From contig MGRR01000108.1 of NCBI GenBank assembly GCA_001798265.1, positions 7,069-13,816 on the forward strand: a stretch of 6,748 nucleotides of DNA. Reading direction: 5' to 3'. Position numbers and translations under genes: made by a program. The notes below the pieces were generated by a model that was given only the letters and a program-made list of their open reading frames with translations, searched no databases and was not told where the DNA came from. The DNA comes from Deltaproteobacteria bacterium RIFCSPHIGHO2_12_FULL_43_9. Lineage in GTDB: Bacteria > Bdellovibrionota > O2-12-FULL-43-9. Numbering within the stretch: the stretch's first letter is position 1; each line of letters opens with the position of its first letter. Of this stretch, positions 1 to 6,460 are shown in pieces.

Positions 1-574
1 TCCTGACTTCAAGTTCGTTGGCAGGGGTGGCTTGTAAAAATATATGCCTTGCGTGAAATTCTATTGACGGCGCCGCCTTGGCAACATTTTGCTGATAGTA
101 GTTTATTATATCTTCTTTAGACACAGAAACGTTTGATCTTATCTCCTGGGATATTAAACGCCTCTGTTCAATCTGTTGTTTTAGATAATCTTTATAGACA
201 TCGTAGGTTGTTCCCCGCTCTTTCAGCATCTCCCTTAATTCTTTGTCATTTAAATTGAGGCGATTTCTAATCGATTCAATTTCAGCTTTTACCTCTTTGT
301 CAGAAGCCCCAAGCCCCAGGCGTTTTATCTCACTCTGAAAAATTTTTTGCTCGACAAGAAGCTCTAAGACCCTTTTTTTGTCCTGTAGAATTTGCCCATT
401 CTGGGTTAATTCAGGGGGGGCCTGCTTAAGTCTTTCCTGAAACTTGTTTAGCTCCGAGAGGGTTACAGGCTCCTTCCCGACAATAGCAACAATGCGGTCA
501 ATGATTCTGGCATCAGCGTCCACAGATAGGAAGATTAAAAATGATCCCAAAAGTAAAAGTAGTTTAATCCTCAT
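1..574 (-). CDS. surA: SurA-like periplasmic chaperone / peptidyl-prolyl isomerase, N-terminal part (3' end beyond left edge)
   Basis: I translated 191 codons from the ATG at 574; the gene continues off the left edge. Residues 1-22 form a signal peptide: basic MRIK, a Leu/Ile-rich core, and an ADA cleavage motif at 20-22. The mature start, RIIDRIVAIVGKEPVTLSEL, is typical of SurA N-terminal domains. Residues 40-165 are charged and helical, as expected for the chaperone domain. From about 173 a parvulin domain begins (FHARHIFLQATP, comparable to the family's RASHILL), and the window cuts it. The family binds unfolded outer-membrane proteins in the periplasm and assists their folding; activity here is inferred. 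The gene starts 8 bp after the lipoprotein isomerase gene, so the two are probably co-transcribed. The ribosome site is weak: a GAG at 582-584, 7 nt before the ATG. Some SurA-like proteins have one parvulin domain and others two, and this cannot be judged here. Confidence 0.85.
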   Translation of the reverse strand, partial: MRIKLLLLLGSFLIFLSVDADARIIDRIVAIVGKEPVTLSELNKFQERLKQAPPELTQNGQILQDKKRVLELLVEQKIFQSEIKRLGLGASDKEVKAEIESIRNRLNLNDKELREMLKERGTTYDVYKDYLKQQIEQRRLISQEIRSNVSVSKEDIINYYQQNVAKAAPSIEFHARHIFLQATPANELEVR

Positions 575-582
575 CTAAAAGC

Positions 583-1467
583 TCATTTGGGCTGTGGAGG
601 AGGTGTGGTGTTGAGAGACTCTAATTTATCTTTAAAGATAGTCGTTTTAAATTTTTGCTCGAGGGACGAAAAATAATCCTCAACAACTTTTTTGCGTTTT
701 TCCGCAAGAAGTGTCTGCCTGATAATATTTTTGTCCGCATCTTTAAAGCCTCGTTTGCCTGTAAGTTGTATAATGTGCCAGCCAAATTGGGTTTTAACAG
801 GCTGGCTGACGTCACCGATCTCTTTTAGGGAAAAGGCGGCTTCGGAAAATGCGGGAACCATCCTGTCTTTCGAGAAGTAATCGAGATCCCCTCCTCTTTT
901 TCCAGTGGGATCTTCGGAGTATTTTTTTGCGAGCTCAGGAAAAGACTTCTTGTCTGCGATCGCTTGTTTATAAATAGTGCCTATTTTTTTCTCGATTTCG
1001 TCCTGGCTTTTTTGATCAGCGTTTGGCGGAACACGAAGTAAGATATGGCTGGCCCTGATCTGAGGATTTTTATCATAATAATCCTTCATCTCAGTGTCTG
1101 TAACATTGATATTTTTAACCTTTTCCGAAAGATGTTTTTGAAGAAGCGCCTGTGTTAGGGTTGCCTTTAATTGAAATTCCACCTCGGGTTCCTGGTCTAG
1201 TTTTTCCTTCATTGCTTCAAGTGCTCCCAGCTCAAGTCTGACAAGCTCCCTGAGGAAATCTTCTTTTGAAACAGCGCCAAAAGGCCTTCCCGCCTGTACT
1301 TTGTCATATAAAACGACAAATTGATCTGAGCCTATTTTTTCATTGCCTACTTTGGCCAGCGTAGTTCCGGATGATCCCTTGGTAGCAAGAGAAAAGGTAT
1401 TTTCCTTACCCTTACAGGCACCCAGAAAAGGGATAGTAATTAGAACTATAATCGCAAGATTTTTCAT
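583..1467 (-). CDS. Parvulin-type (PpiC family) peptidyl-prolyl cis-trans isomerase lipoprotein
   Basis: This is a complete 294-residue protein. Residues 1-18 are a lipoprotein signal (MKNLAIIVLITIPFLGAC) with lipobox LGAC, so Cys18 should be lipidated. The next residue is Lys rather than Asp, which by the usual +2 rule favours outer-membrane sorting with the domain facing the periplasm. Residues 35-130 form a helical SurA/PrsA-like N-terminal region. The parvulin domain spans about 137-236: RASHILL (138-144, His141), YSEDPTG (183-189), GGDLDYF (192-198), MVPAFSEAAF (203-212) and FGWHIIQL (228-235, His231). These are the family's active-site landmarks. A helical tail (242-286) ends in a proline-rich stretch, TTPPPQPK. 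The family isomerises prolyl bonds and helps envelope proteins fold; the substrates are unknown. The gene lies between mfd (46 bp gap) and the SurA-like gene (8 bp gap). It resembles PrsA-like foldases, but the Gram-negative context and the adjacent SurA favour the PpiC/SurA group. Confidence 0.9.
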   Translation of the reverse strand: MKNLAIIVLITIPFLGACKGKENTFSLATKGSSGTTLAKVGNEKIGSDQFVVLYDKVQAGRPFGAVSKEDFLRELVRLELGALEAMKEKLDQEPEVEFQLKATLTQALLQKHLSEKVKNINVTDTEMKDYYDKNPQIRASHILLRVPPNADQKSQDEIEKKIGTIYKQAIADKKSFPELAKKYSEDPTGKRGGDLDYFSKDRMVPAFSEAAFSLKEIGDVSQPVKTQFGWHIIQLTGKRGFKDADKNIIRQTLLAEKRKKVVEDYFSSLEQKFKTTIFKDKLESLNTTPPPQPK

Positions 1468-1473
1468 CTTTCG

Positions 1474-1477
1474 CTCC
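1474..1477 (-). promoter_or_regulatory. Ribosome binding site of the PpiC-family lipoprotein gene
   Basis: On the minus strand the sequence reads GGAGCGAAAG immediately before the ATG at 1467. This puts GGAG 6 nt upstream of the start. It is the clearest Shine-Dalgarno site in the window and supports the chosen start, which is also the one that produces a complete lipoprotein signal. It lies in the 46 bp gap after mfd, where I see no hairpin followed by a T-run, so transcription probably reads through from mfd. Confidence 0.6.
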
Positions 1478-1513
1478 GAATAGAAATTTAACCTAATTTG
1501 GGAATCATACTAC

Positions 1514-4500
1514 CTATAACAACGTTTGCAAGAGTATATCTAGCTCGTTTTTAATGGTTTCCGGATTACTCTTTTCCATAATTATGGCTAGTCTGCTGGC
1601 TGGTTTTAGCTGATATTTACGCGGCATTTTAGAAATTAATTTCATTACCTTTTCGGATGAGATTTTAGTTGAGTGGTCAAGTTCCAATATAATGCCCTCG
1701 GGGGTTTCCGTGATTGAGTTTGCGCGAAGTTTTTGTAATCTGGTCTTGATTTGCATAATAGAAATAAGATTTTTTGTTTCAATTGGGATTTCACCAAATC
1801 TGTTTTTAAGTTCGGCAGATAGCCTTTCAAGATCGTCGTCGTTGGACGCCAAGGCGAGTCTTTTATAGACGGTTAATCTTCCTCTGGTTTCAGGAATATA
1901 GGATGCCGGGAGAAGTGCGGTTACATTTATATGAATCTCTGGTTCAATTATTGATTCAAGTTTTGCGCCCTGTAGGTTTTTAATGGCTTCGTTTAGTAGC
2001 TTTGTGTAGAGCTCAAATCCGATTGCTGAAATATGTCCAGATTGCTCCCTTCCGAGAATATCCCCCCCTCCCCTGATTTCTAAATCATGAGAAGCAATTC
2101 TAAATCCAGAACCGAAATCGGTATATCTTTCAAGCACCTCAAGCCTTTTTTGAGCCTCTTCCGTAATTGTCTGATCAGATGGAATTAAAAAATATGCGAA
2201 GGCCTGATCCTTTGCTCTTCCGACCCTGCCCCTAAGTTGGTAGAGCTGCGCAAGACCAAAGGTGTCTGCCCTGTTTACTATCAAGGTATTTGCGGTTGGA
2301 ATATCCAACCCTGATTCTATAATTGTTGAACAAATCAAAACATCGGTTTCCCCATTTAGAAACTGAGCCATTACTTTTTCCAGCGTTCTCTCCGGAAGTT
2401 GACCATGAGCAATGCCGTATTTAGCTTCTGGAACAATATTTTCGAGCATGTTGAGCACCGAATTAATGGTCTGTACTCGGTTATGGACGAAAAAAATCTG
2501 ACCACCTCTTTTGAGCTCTTCCAAGATGGAATTTCTTATTATCTCCTCATGGAACGGCGTAACAAACGTTTGGACCGTGCGTCTGTCGGCTGGTGGTGTA
2601 TTTATTGTGCTTAGATCTCTAAGCCCGCCGAGGGTGAATGAAAGTGTACGGGGAATTGGTGTTGCCGTTAATGTTAAAACATCAACCTCTGTTCTTAATG
2701 TCTTTAATTTCTCTTTTTGCCGTACCCCGAACCTCTGCTCTTCATCAACAACCACAAGACCCAGATTTTTAAATTTTACGTTCCTGGAAAATATGGCATG
2801 TGTTCCAATAATAATATCCACCTCGCCGGAAAATAATTTTTTCAATATTATTTTTTGTTCCGAGAGTGTCCTAAATCGGCTTAGCAATTCAATGGTGACA
2901 GGAAACCTCGCAAATCTTTCCTTAAATGTTCTCTCGTGTTGAGAAGCTAGGAGTGTAGTCGGACAAACTACGGCGACCTGTTTATGGTCAAATACTGCCT
3001 TGAAGGCAGCCCGCATGGCGACCTCTGTTTTGCCATATCCGACATCACCGCAAATGAGCCGGTCCATCGGCTTCCCTTGGCACATGTCATTTATAACATC
3101 ATCAATTGCCGCTGCCTGATCCTCGGTTTCTTCAAACTCGAACTCACTTTCAAATTCAAGAAAATAGTTATCTGGAGCGGAAAATTTATACCCCTTGGCC
3201 GTTTCACGCTGTGCGTAAAGCTTTAATAGTTCCTGGGCTAATTCCTCAACCCCCTTTTTGACCTTTTTCCTTCTTTTATCCCATGTCTGGCTACCCAGCT
3301 GATCCAAAGGTGGTCTCTCTTTTCCGTATCCTATGTATTTTTGCAGGAGATTTACCCGGTGAACCGGAAGATAAAGCCTGTCTTCATCTTTATATGTGAT
3401 TAAAAGAAATTCCTGTTTTTGTCCCCCATGCTTTATTTGATGAAGGCCACCATATTTCCCTATGCCATGTTCAAGATGTACTACTAAATCGCCCTCCTGT
3501 AGTTCTTCGAGAGATGTAAAAAAAGCGGCATTGGGTGATTCTTTTGGTGCCCGACGTTTTCGTCTTACGCCAAATATTTCCTCCTCGGCTATAAAGACTA
3601 AATGATCCGGGGTGTATTCAAACCCCTTTGAAATAAAGCCGAGGGCTGCGTAAATTATTTTTTCACCGCCACCTAGTGAGTTGAGTCTATCGAGTATTGG
3701 AGCATCGATTATCCTCAGGTCAAAATTGTGCAGATCGAGAATCTCTCTTAGGCGGTTCAACTGTTCGTTGGTGTGATTAATGATAATTATGTGATTACCG
3801 TCATATTTCCATTTTTTAAGTTGATTAATAAATGGTGATAAGGGATCTTTCCCGGATCTATGCGTAACGGGCGAGATTCCGGTAAGAGGAGAGGTCAGTA
3901 CCAAATCCCCCTCTTTTAAGTCCTCCCTTTTTAAGGGTTCAATCTGCAAGGTTGTTTGGAAATTGCACCTCTTTTTGGCAAATTCTTTAGAGTTGATATA
4001 GAAATTTTCCCTTGGCGGTACTAGCCTCAGGTCTTTAAGCCCTTTTTCGAATCCCTCCCGGCAGAGAGCTTCAAAGTTTTCAATCTCTTCAGTTATTTTC
4101 GGTTCATTGACAGTAACGAGTGTTCCACTATCTGGTAAATAATCTAATGGGTGATCAAGGGACTCAAAGAAAAAAGGAGACCATAGATCAGCCTCCCTTG
4201 GTAGAATCCCAGTTCTTAATTGAGATAGCCATTTATCCCGCTCCAACTTTTGAATCCCTATAGAGTCTGCCGTTTCCTTTATTCTCCTGCCGGCGAGCTC
4301 TATGCATTGATCGGTCAATAAAATTTCTCTATTCGGGATGATTATTATTTCATTTGTAACCTCATCGCTTATCTGGGTCTCTGGATGGAAAAAGCGCATG
4401 ATTTCAATATCATCACCAAAGAGTTCTATACGTGCTGGCAGCTTTGAATTGGGGGGAAAAACATCAATTATATTTCCCCTTGTTGAAAAATCCCCTCCGC

Positions 4501-4948
4501 TCAATACCTGATCCTGAAGCCTGTATCCCAGGGATAAAAGCCCCTTTTTAAATTCATTGATGTTTATAGTCTGATTTGTTTCAAGTTTTATTATAGAATT
4601 TTCCAAAATATTTTTGGGGATTACTTTTTGCAGAAGTGCGGCAATTGGCGCAACGATAACAGGTGATCCGTGCGATAATTGCCATAGAACATTTAATCTT
4701 TCAGAGATGATCGAATTATGAGGGATAAGAAGATCGTAGGGTTTTACGTCCCAGGGTTTAAAAATAATAAGGTTACATATGTTCGGGGGCAGAAATAATT
4801 CAAGTTCTTCAATGATATTTTCAGCGTCTCTCAAGGTAGGGACAACAATTAAGGTAGGTGTCCGAAGCTCGTTCTCTAGTAACTTTTTTGCTATATAAAA
4901 AGAGGCCGAAGAACCGACCAACCCTTTTACTATTTTATGTTTATTCAT
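1514..4948 (-). CDS. mfd: Transcription-repair coupling factor Mfd (RNA polymerase-displacing DNA translocase)
   Basis: This complete 1144-residue protein is very close to the usual length of about 1150. Mfd recognises RNA polymerase stalled at DNA lesions, pushes it off using ATP-driven translocation, and recruits UvrA for nucleotide excision repair. The domains follow the family order. Residues 1-330 are the UvrB-homology region, which lacks a proper Walker A here as in other Mfd proteins; STRGNIIDVFPPNS at 155-168 is its conserved core. A variable linker leads to the CarD-like RNA polymerase interaction domain at about 485-555 (GDLVVHLEHGIGKYGG, 486-501). The RecG-like motor covers about 600-970: Walker A GDVGYGKTE (634-642), Walker B DEEQRFG (735-741), TATPIPRT (761-768), TIIESGLDIP (875-884) and the arginine-finger motif QLRGRVGR (904-911). 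The C-terminal regulatory domain (about 1005-1144) includes LPASYIPETRGRLTVYKR. All motor residues are intact. The ATG sits inside the end of gpsA with an 8 bp overlap; GAGG lies 3 nt upstream, a short spacing that suggests translational coupling. Confidence 0.98.
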   Translation of the reverse strand: MNKHKIVKGLVGSSASFYIAKKLLENELRTPTLIVVPTLRDAENIIEELELFLPPNICNLIIFKPWDVKPYDLLIPHNSIISERLNVLWQLSHGSPVIVAPIAALLQKVIPKNILENSIIKLETNQTININEFKKGLLSLGYRLQDQVLSGGDFSTRGNIIDVFPPNSKLPARIELFGDDIEIMRFFHPETQISDEVTNEIIIIPNREILLTDQCIELAGRRIKETADSIGIQKLERDKWLSQLRTGILPREADLWSPFFFESLDHPLDYLPDSGTLVTVNEPKITEEIENFEALCREGFEKGLKDLRLVPPRENFYINSKEFAKKRCNFQTTLQIEPLKREDLKEGDLVLTSPLTGISPVTHRSGKDPLSPFINQLKKWKYDGNHIIIINHTNEQLNRLREILDLHNFDLRIIDAPILDRLNSLGGGEKIIYAALGFISKGFEYTPDHLVFIAEEEIFGVRRKRRAPKESPNAAFFTSLEELQEGDLVVHLEHGIGKYGGLHQIKHGGQKQEFLLITYKDEDRLYLPVHRVNLLQKYIGYGKERPPLDQLGSQTWDKRRKKVKKGVEELAQELLKLYAQRETAKGYKFSAPDNYFLEFESEFEFEETEDQAAAIDDVINDMCQGKPMDRLICGDVGYGKTEVAMRAAFKAVFDHKQVAVVCPTTLLASQHERTFKERFARFPVTIELLSRFRTLSEQKIILKKLFSGEVDIIIGTHAIFSRNVKFKNLGLVVVDEEQRFGVRQKEKLKTLRTEVDVLTLTATPIPRTLSFTLGGLRDLSTINTPPADRRTVQTFVTPFHEEIIRNSILEELKRGGQIFFVHNRVQTINSVLNMLENIVPEAKYGIAHGQLPERTLEKVMAQFLNGETDVLICSTIIESGLDIPTANTLIVNRADTFGLAQLYQLRGRVGRAKDQAFAYFLIPSDQTITEEAQKRLEVLERYTDFGSGFRIASHDLEIRGGGDILGREQSGHISAIGFELYTKLLNEAIKNLQGAKLESIIEPEIHINVTALLPASYIPETRGRLTVYKRLALASNDDDLERLSAELKNRFGEIPIETKNLISIMQIKTRLQKLRANSITETPEGIILELDHSTKISSEKVMKLISKMPRKYQLKPASRLAIIMEKSNPETIKNELDILLQTLL

Positions 4949-5945
4949 TTGCCTCGGGTCGCAGTTCCCTGTCCAAAAGATCCTGCAGGGATTTCAAGTG
5001 GGGTTTGTTCTCATAAAGAATCTTATAAACTTCGCTGAATATCGGTGCTTCGACACCGAATTTTGCTATTAAATTAAAGGCCGATTTTGCTGTAATTATT
5101 CCTTCGGAAACCTGCCCCAAAGAAGAGAGTATGTCTTCAAGACGCTCTCCTTTCCCAATCCGGAATCCAACTGTTCTGTTTCTGCTAAGCTCTCCGTAAC
5201 AGGTTAAGATTAAGTCTCCCAGTCCGGATAGACCGAGAAACGTTTCAGGCTTCGCACCCCTTCTTACCCCTATTTTTTGAATCTCAGAAAGCCCTCTCGT
5301 AACTAGGGCGGCTTTTGTGTTTAAGCCGAAACCTATGCCGTCGGCCAAACCCGTTGCTATAGCAACGACATTCTTTAGGGCGCCACCCATCTCCGCGCCA
5401 ATAAGATCGGATGTTCTGTATGCGCGCAAATAGTTATAATTAATCAATTTTTGAATCTCTATCGTGATTTTTGCATCTCTGCCCGCGATTACAACAGCCG
5501 TAGGCTGTTCTTCTAAAACCTCTTTAGCAAAACTAGGTCCCGCTATGCAGGCATATTGTATTTTTAAATTGGGAGGGAATATATCATCTACTATCTCATA
5601 AATAGACTTTAATGAATCAACCTCTATGCCCTTAGCGGCGCCAACGATAATCTGGCCAGGTAGGAAGCTGTTTTTATTTAACTCAAGAAACTGGCGGATA
5701 ACATGGGAGGGGATAGCCAGTACAATAATGTTAGATTCCCTGATTGCTTTCGAACAGTCACCTATGGCGACCAGATTTTCAGGGAGTTTAAATTCGGATA
5801 GATATTTTGGGTTGTAATGTTGTTTATTTATGGCGGATACCACCTCTGGTTCTCTGGCCCATATAAGGGTTTCAATCCCTTTTTTGGCCAGGTGTGCTCC
5901 AAGGGCGGTTCCCCAACATCCCCCACCTATAATTGATGTCTTCAC
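4941..5945 (-). CDS. gpsA: NAD(P)+-dependent glycerol-3-phosphate dehydrogenase GpsA
   Basis: This complete 334-residue protein has the usual family length. It interconverts dihydroxyacetone phosphate and sn-glycerol-3-phosphate in the cytoplasm, supplying the backbone for phospholipid synthesis. The N-terminal Rossmann fold starts at once with GGGCWGTALG (7-16), a mild variant of the common GAGSWGTALA. It continues with IPS (78-80) and AAKGIE (103-108, Lys105). GPSFAKEV (136-143) lies at the substrate cleft. The C-terminal helical domain carries GALKNVVAIATG (188-199), whose Lys191 is the expected catalytic lysine, then GLNTKAAL (207-214), GLGDLILTC (241-249) and SRNRTVG (254-260). The start is GTG; there is no ATG between it and the in-frame stop at 5973-5975, so the choice is firm. 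No Shine-Dalgarno sequence is visible before it. It is the first gene of the minus-strand operon. In many bacteria gpsA follows plsY, but here a divergent complex I operon lies upstream. Confidence 0.97.
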   Translation of the reverse strand: MKTSIIGGGCWGTALGAHLAKKGIETLIWAREPEVVSAINKQHYNPKYLSEFKLPENLVAIGDCSKAIRESNIIVLAIPSHVIRQFLELNKNSFLPGQIIVGAAKGIEVDSLKSIYEIVDDIFPPNLKIQYACIAGPSFAKEVLEEQPTAVVIAGRDAKITIEIQKLINYNYLRAYRTSDLIGAEMGGALKNVVAIATGLADGIGFGLNTKAALVTRGLSEIQKIGVRRGAKPETFLGLSGLGDLILTCYGELSRNRTVGFRIGKGERLEDILSSLGQVSEGIITAKSAFNLIAKFGVEAPIFSEVYKILYENKPHLKSLQDLLDRELRPEANE

Positions 5946-5952
5946 GATGGAG

Positions 5953-5981
5953 AAGCTAGTTAATACAAATAATTATGTCAA
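5953..5981 (-). promoter_or_regulatory. Candidate sigma-70-type promoter for the gpsA-mfd-isomerase operon
   Basis: On the minus strand a perfect -35 box, TTGACA, lies at 5981-5976. A 17 bp spacer leads to TAGCTT (5958-5953), only a 3 of 6 match to TATAAT; it would start transcription almost at the GTG. A rival reading uses CATAAT (5977-5972, 5 of 6) as the -10 box; its -35 would be poor, and the start would fall roughly 20 nt before the GTG. The two cannot both be correct because they share bases. Position and composition suit a promoter, but the consensus evidence is mixed. Confidence 0.35.
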
Positions 5982-5989
5982 AATCTACT

Positions 5990-6010
5990 TTAAAAATTTT
6001 ATTAAAAATT
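5990..6010. repeat. Direct repeat of TTAAAAATT in the divergent intergenic region
   Basis: TTAAAAATT occurs at 5990-5998 and again at 6002-6010, 12 bp apart from start to start. It is part of a strongly AT-rich block between the two divergent operons. Phased A-tracts like these could bend DNA or act as an upstream element for a promoter. In DNA this rich in A and T the repeat could equally be chance, and no function is shown. Confidence 0.3.
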
Positions 6011-6011
6011 C

Positions 6012-6022
6012 CTTAAATTAAG
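6012..6022. repeat. Short inverted repeat CTTAA-A-TTAAG between gpsA and nuoA
   Basis: The arms CTTAA and TTAAG flank a single A. The element lies just upstream of the candidate nuo -35 box, where an operator could sit, but the arms are only 5 bp and very AT-rich. It is too short to be a terminator, has no T-run after a GC stem, and is recorded only as a possible protein-binding site. Confidence 0.2.
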
Positions 6023-6023
6023 A

Positions 6024-6053
6024 TTGTGAAATAAGAGGTTTTTGTTCTAGTAT
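6024..6053 (+). promoter_or_regulatory. Candidate promoter for the nuo operon
   Basis: TTGTGA at 6024-6029 matches 4 of 6 bases of the -35 consensus. TAGTAT at 6048-6053 matches 4 of 6 bases of the -10 consensus, with an 18 bp spacer. Transcription would start near 6060, about 29 nt before the nuoA ATG. This is the best-spaced pair I found on this strand in the gap, but the match is moderate. An AGAG at 6074-6077, 11 nt before the ATG, is a weak ribosome site. Confidence 0.3.
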
Positions 6054-6088
6054 TACCGGAAATCCAAATAGTTAGAGTATCGACCTAT

Positions 6089-6460
6089 ATGACAATGCAA
6101 TATTTACCAATCTTTATTCTACTACTCTTTTCACTCCTGTTCGTGCTTATGCTTATGGGAATTGCCCATAGTTTAGGTCCCAAAAGTAAATATCCAACCA
6201 AACAGATGCCTTACGAATGTGGTGTCTTTCCTACCGGGGGTGTGCGACACCCATTTTCTGTAAAATTTTATTTAATAGCCTTATTTTTTATACTTTTTGA
6301 TATTGAGATTGTCTTTATTCTCCCCTGGGCCCTGATTTTTAGGGACTATATAGATAGGGTTGGGGCAGTTTTATTAATAGATATGGCGATTTTTATCTCT
6401 GTATTGGTTATAGGGCTTGCTTATATCTGGAAAAAGGGGGCCCTTGATTGGGAAACATGA
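6089..6460 (+). CDS. nuoA: NADH-quinone oxidoreductase (complex I) subunit A, NuoA
   Basis: This complete 123-residue membrane protein is the ND3 homologue, a small subunit at the junction between the quinone site and the proton-pumping arm of complex I. Three hydrophobic segments are visible: about 6-28, 58-82 and 92-114. The conserved loop between the first two carries MPYECGVFPTGGVRHPFSVK (40-59), whose YECG cysteine (Cys44) is the family hallmark. The second helix carries LFDIEIVFILPWA (69-81), with the conserved acidic pair Asp71 and Glu73. It is the first gene of a plus-strand operon divergent from gpsA. A second ATG two codons in (6095) is an alternative start. Its TGA stop overlaps the start of the next gene (ATGA), and that next gene is nuoC rather than the usual nuoB. 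Confidence 0.97.
   Translation: MTMQYLPIFILLLFSLLFVLMLMGIAHSLGPKSKYPTKQMPYECGVFPTGGVRHPFSVKFYLIALFFILFDIEIVFILPWALIFRDYIDRVGAVLLIDMAIFISVLVIGLAYIWKKGALDWET

Noticed and set aside
414..420. Run of seven G (C on the coding strand) in the SurA-like gene as a possible phase-variation tract
   Set aside because: The frame reads cleanly through as Ala-Pro-Pro within the SurA-like domain, the tract is short, and a folding factor is not a usual phase-variable gene.
735..741. Walker B of Mfd reads DEEQ instead of the E. coli DEEH
   Set aside because: DEEQ is a common variant in Mfd and related helicases and does not suggest loss of activity.
621..880. Small frames 621-815 (minus) and 692-880 (plus) within the lipoprotein isomerase gene
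   Set aside because: They are out-of-frame overlaps of the parvulin coding region with no supporting ribosome site or family match.
1468..1513. Possible terminator between mfd and the lipoprotein gene
   Set aside because: The 46 bp gap shows no GC-rich stem followed by a T-run on the minus strand.
1645..1830. 61-residue minus-strand frame within the mfd 3' region
   Set aside because: It is an alternative frame of the mfd C-terminal domain, whose own frame is intact and conserved.
2399..3226. Three plus-strand open frames (2399-2614, 2511-2942, 2984-3226) opposite mfd
   Set aside because: They lie wholly within the conserved motor domain of mfd on the other strand, give cysteine- and serine-rich products without family features, and overlap each other. 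They are shadows of mfd.
5626..6021. Two plus-strand frames (5626-5817, 5830-6021) opposite gpsA and its upstream region
   Set aside because: Both are antisense to well-conserved gpsA sequence and lack recognisable domains. The second ends in AT-rich intergenic DNA with a low-complexity Asn/Lys/Phe tail.
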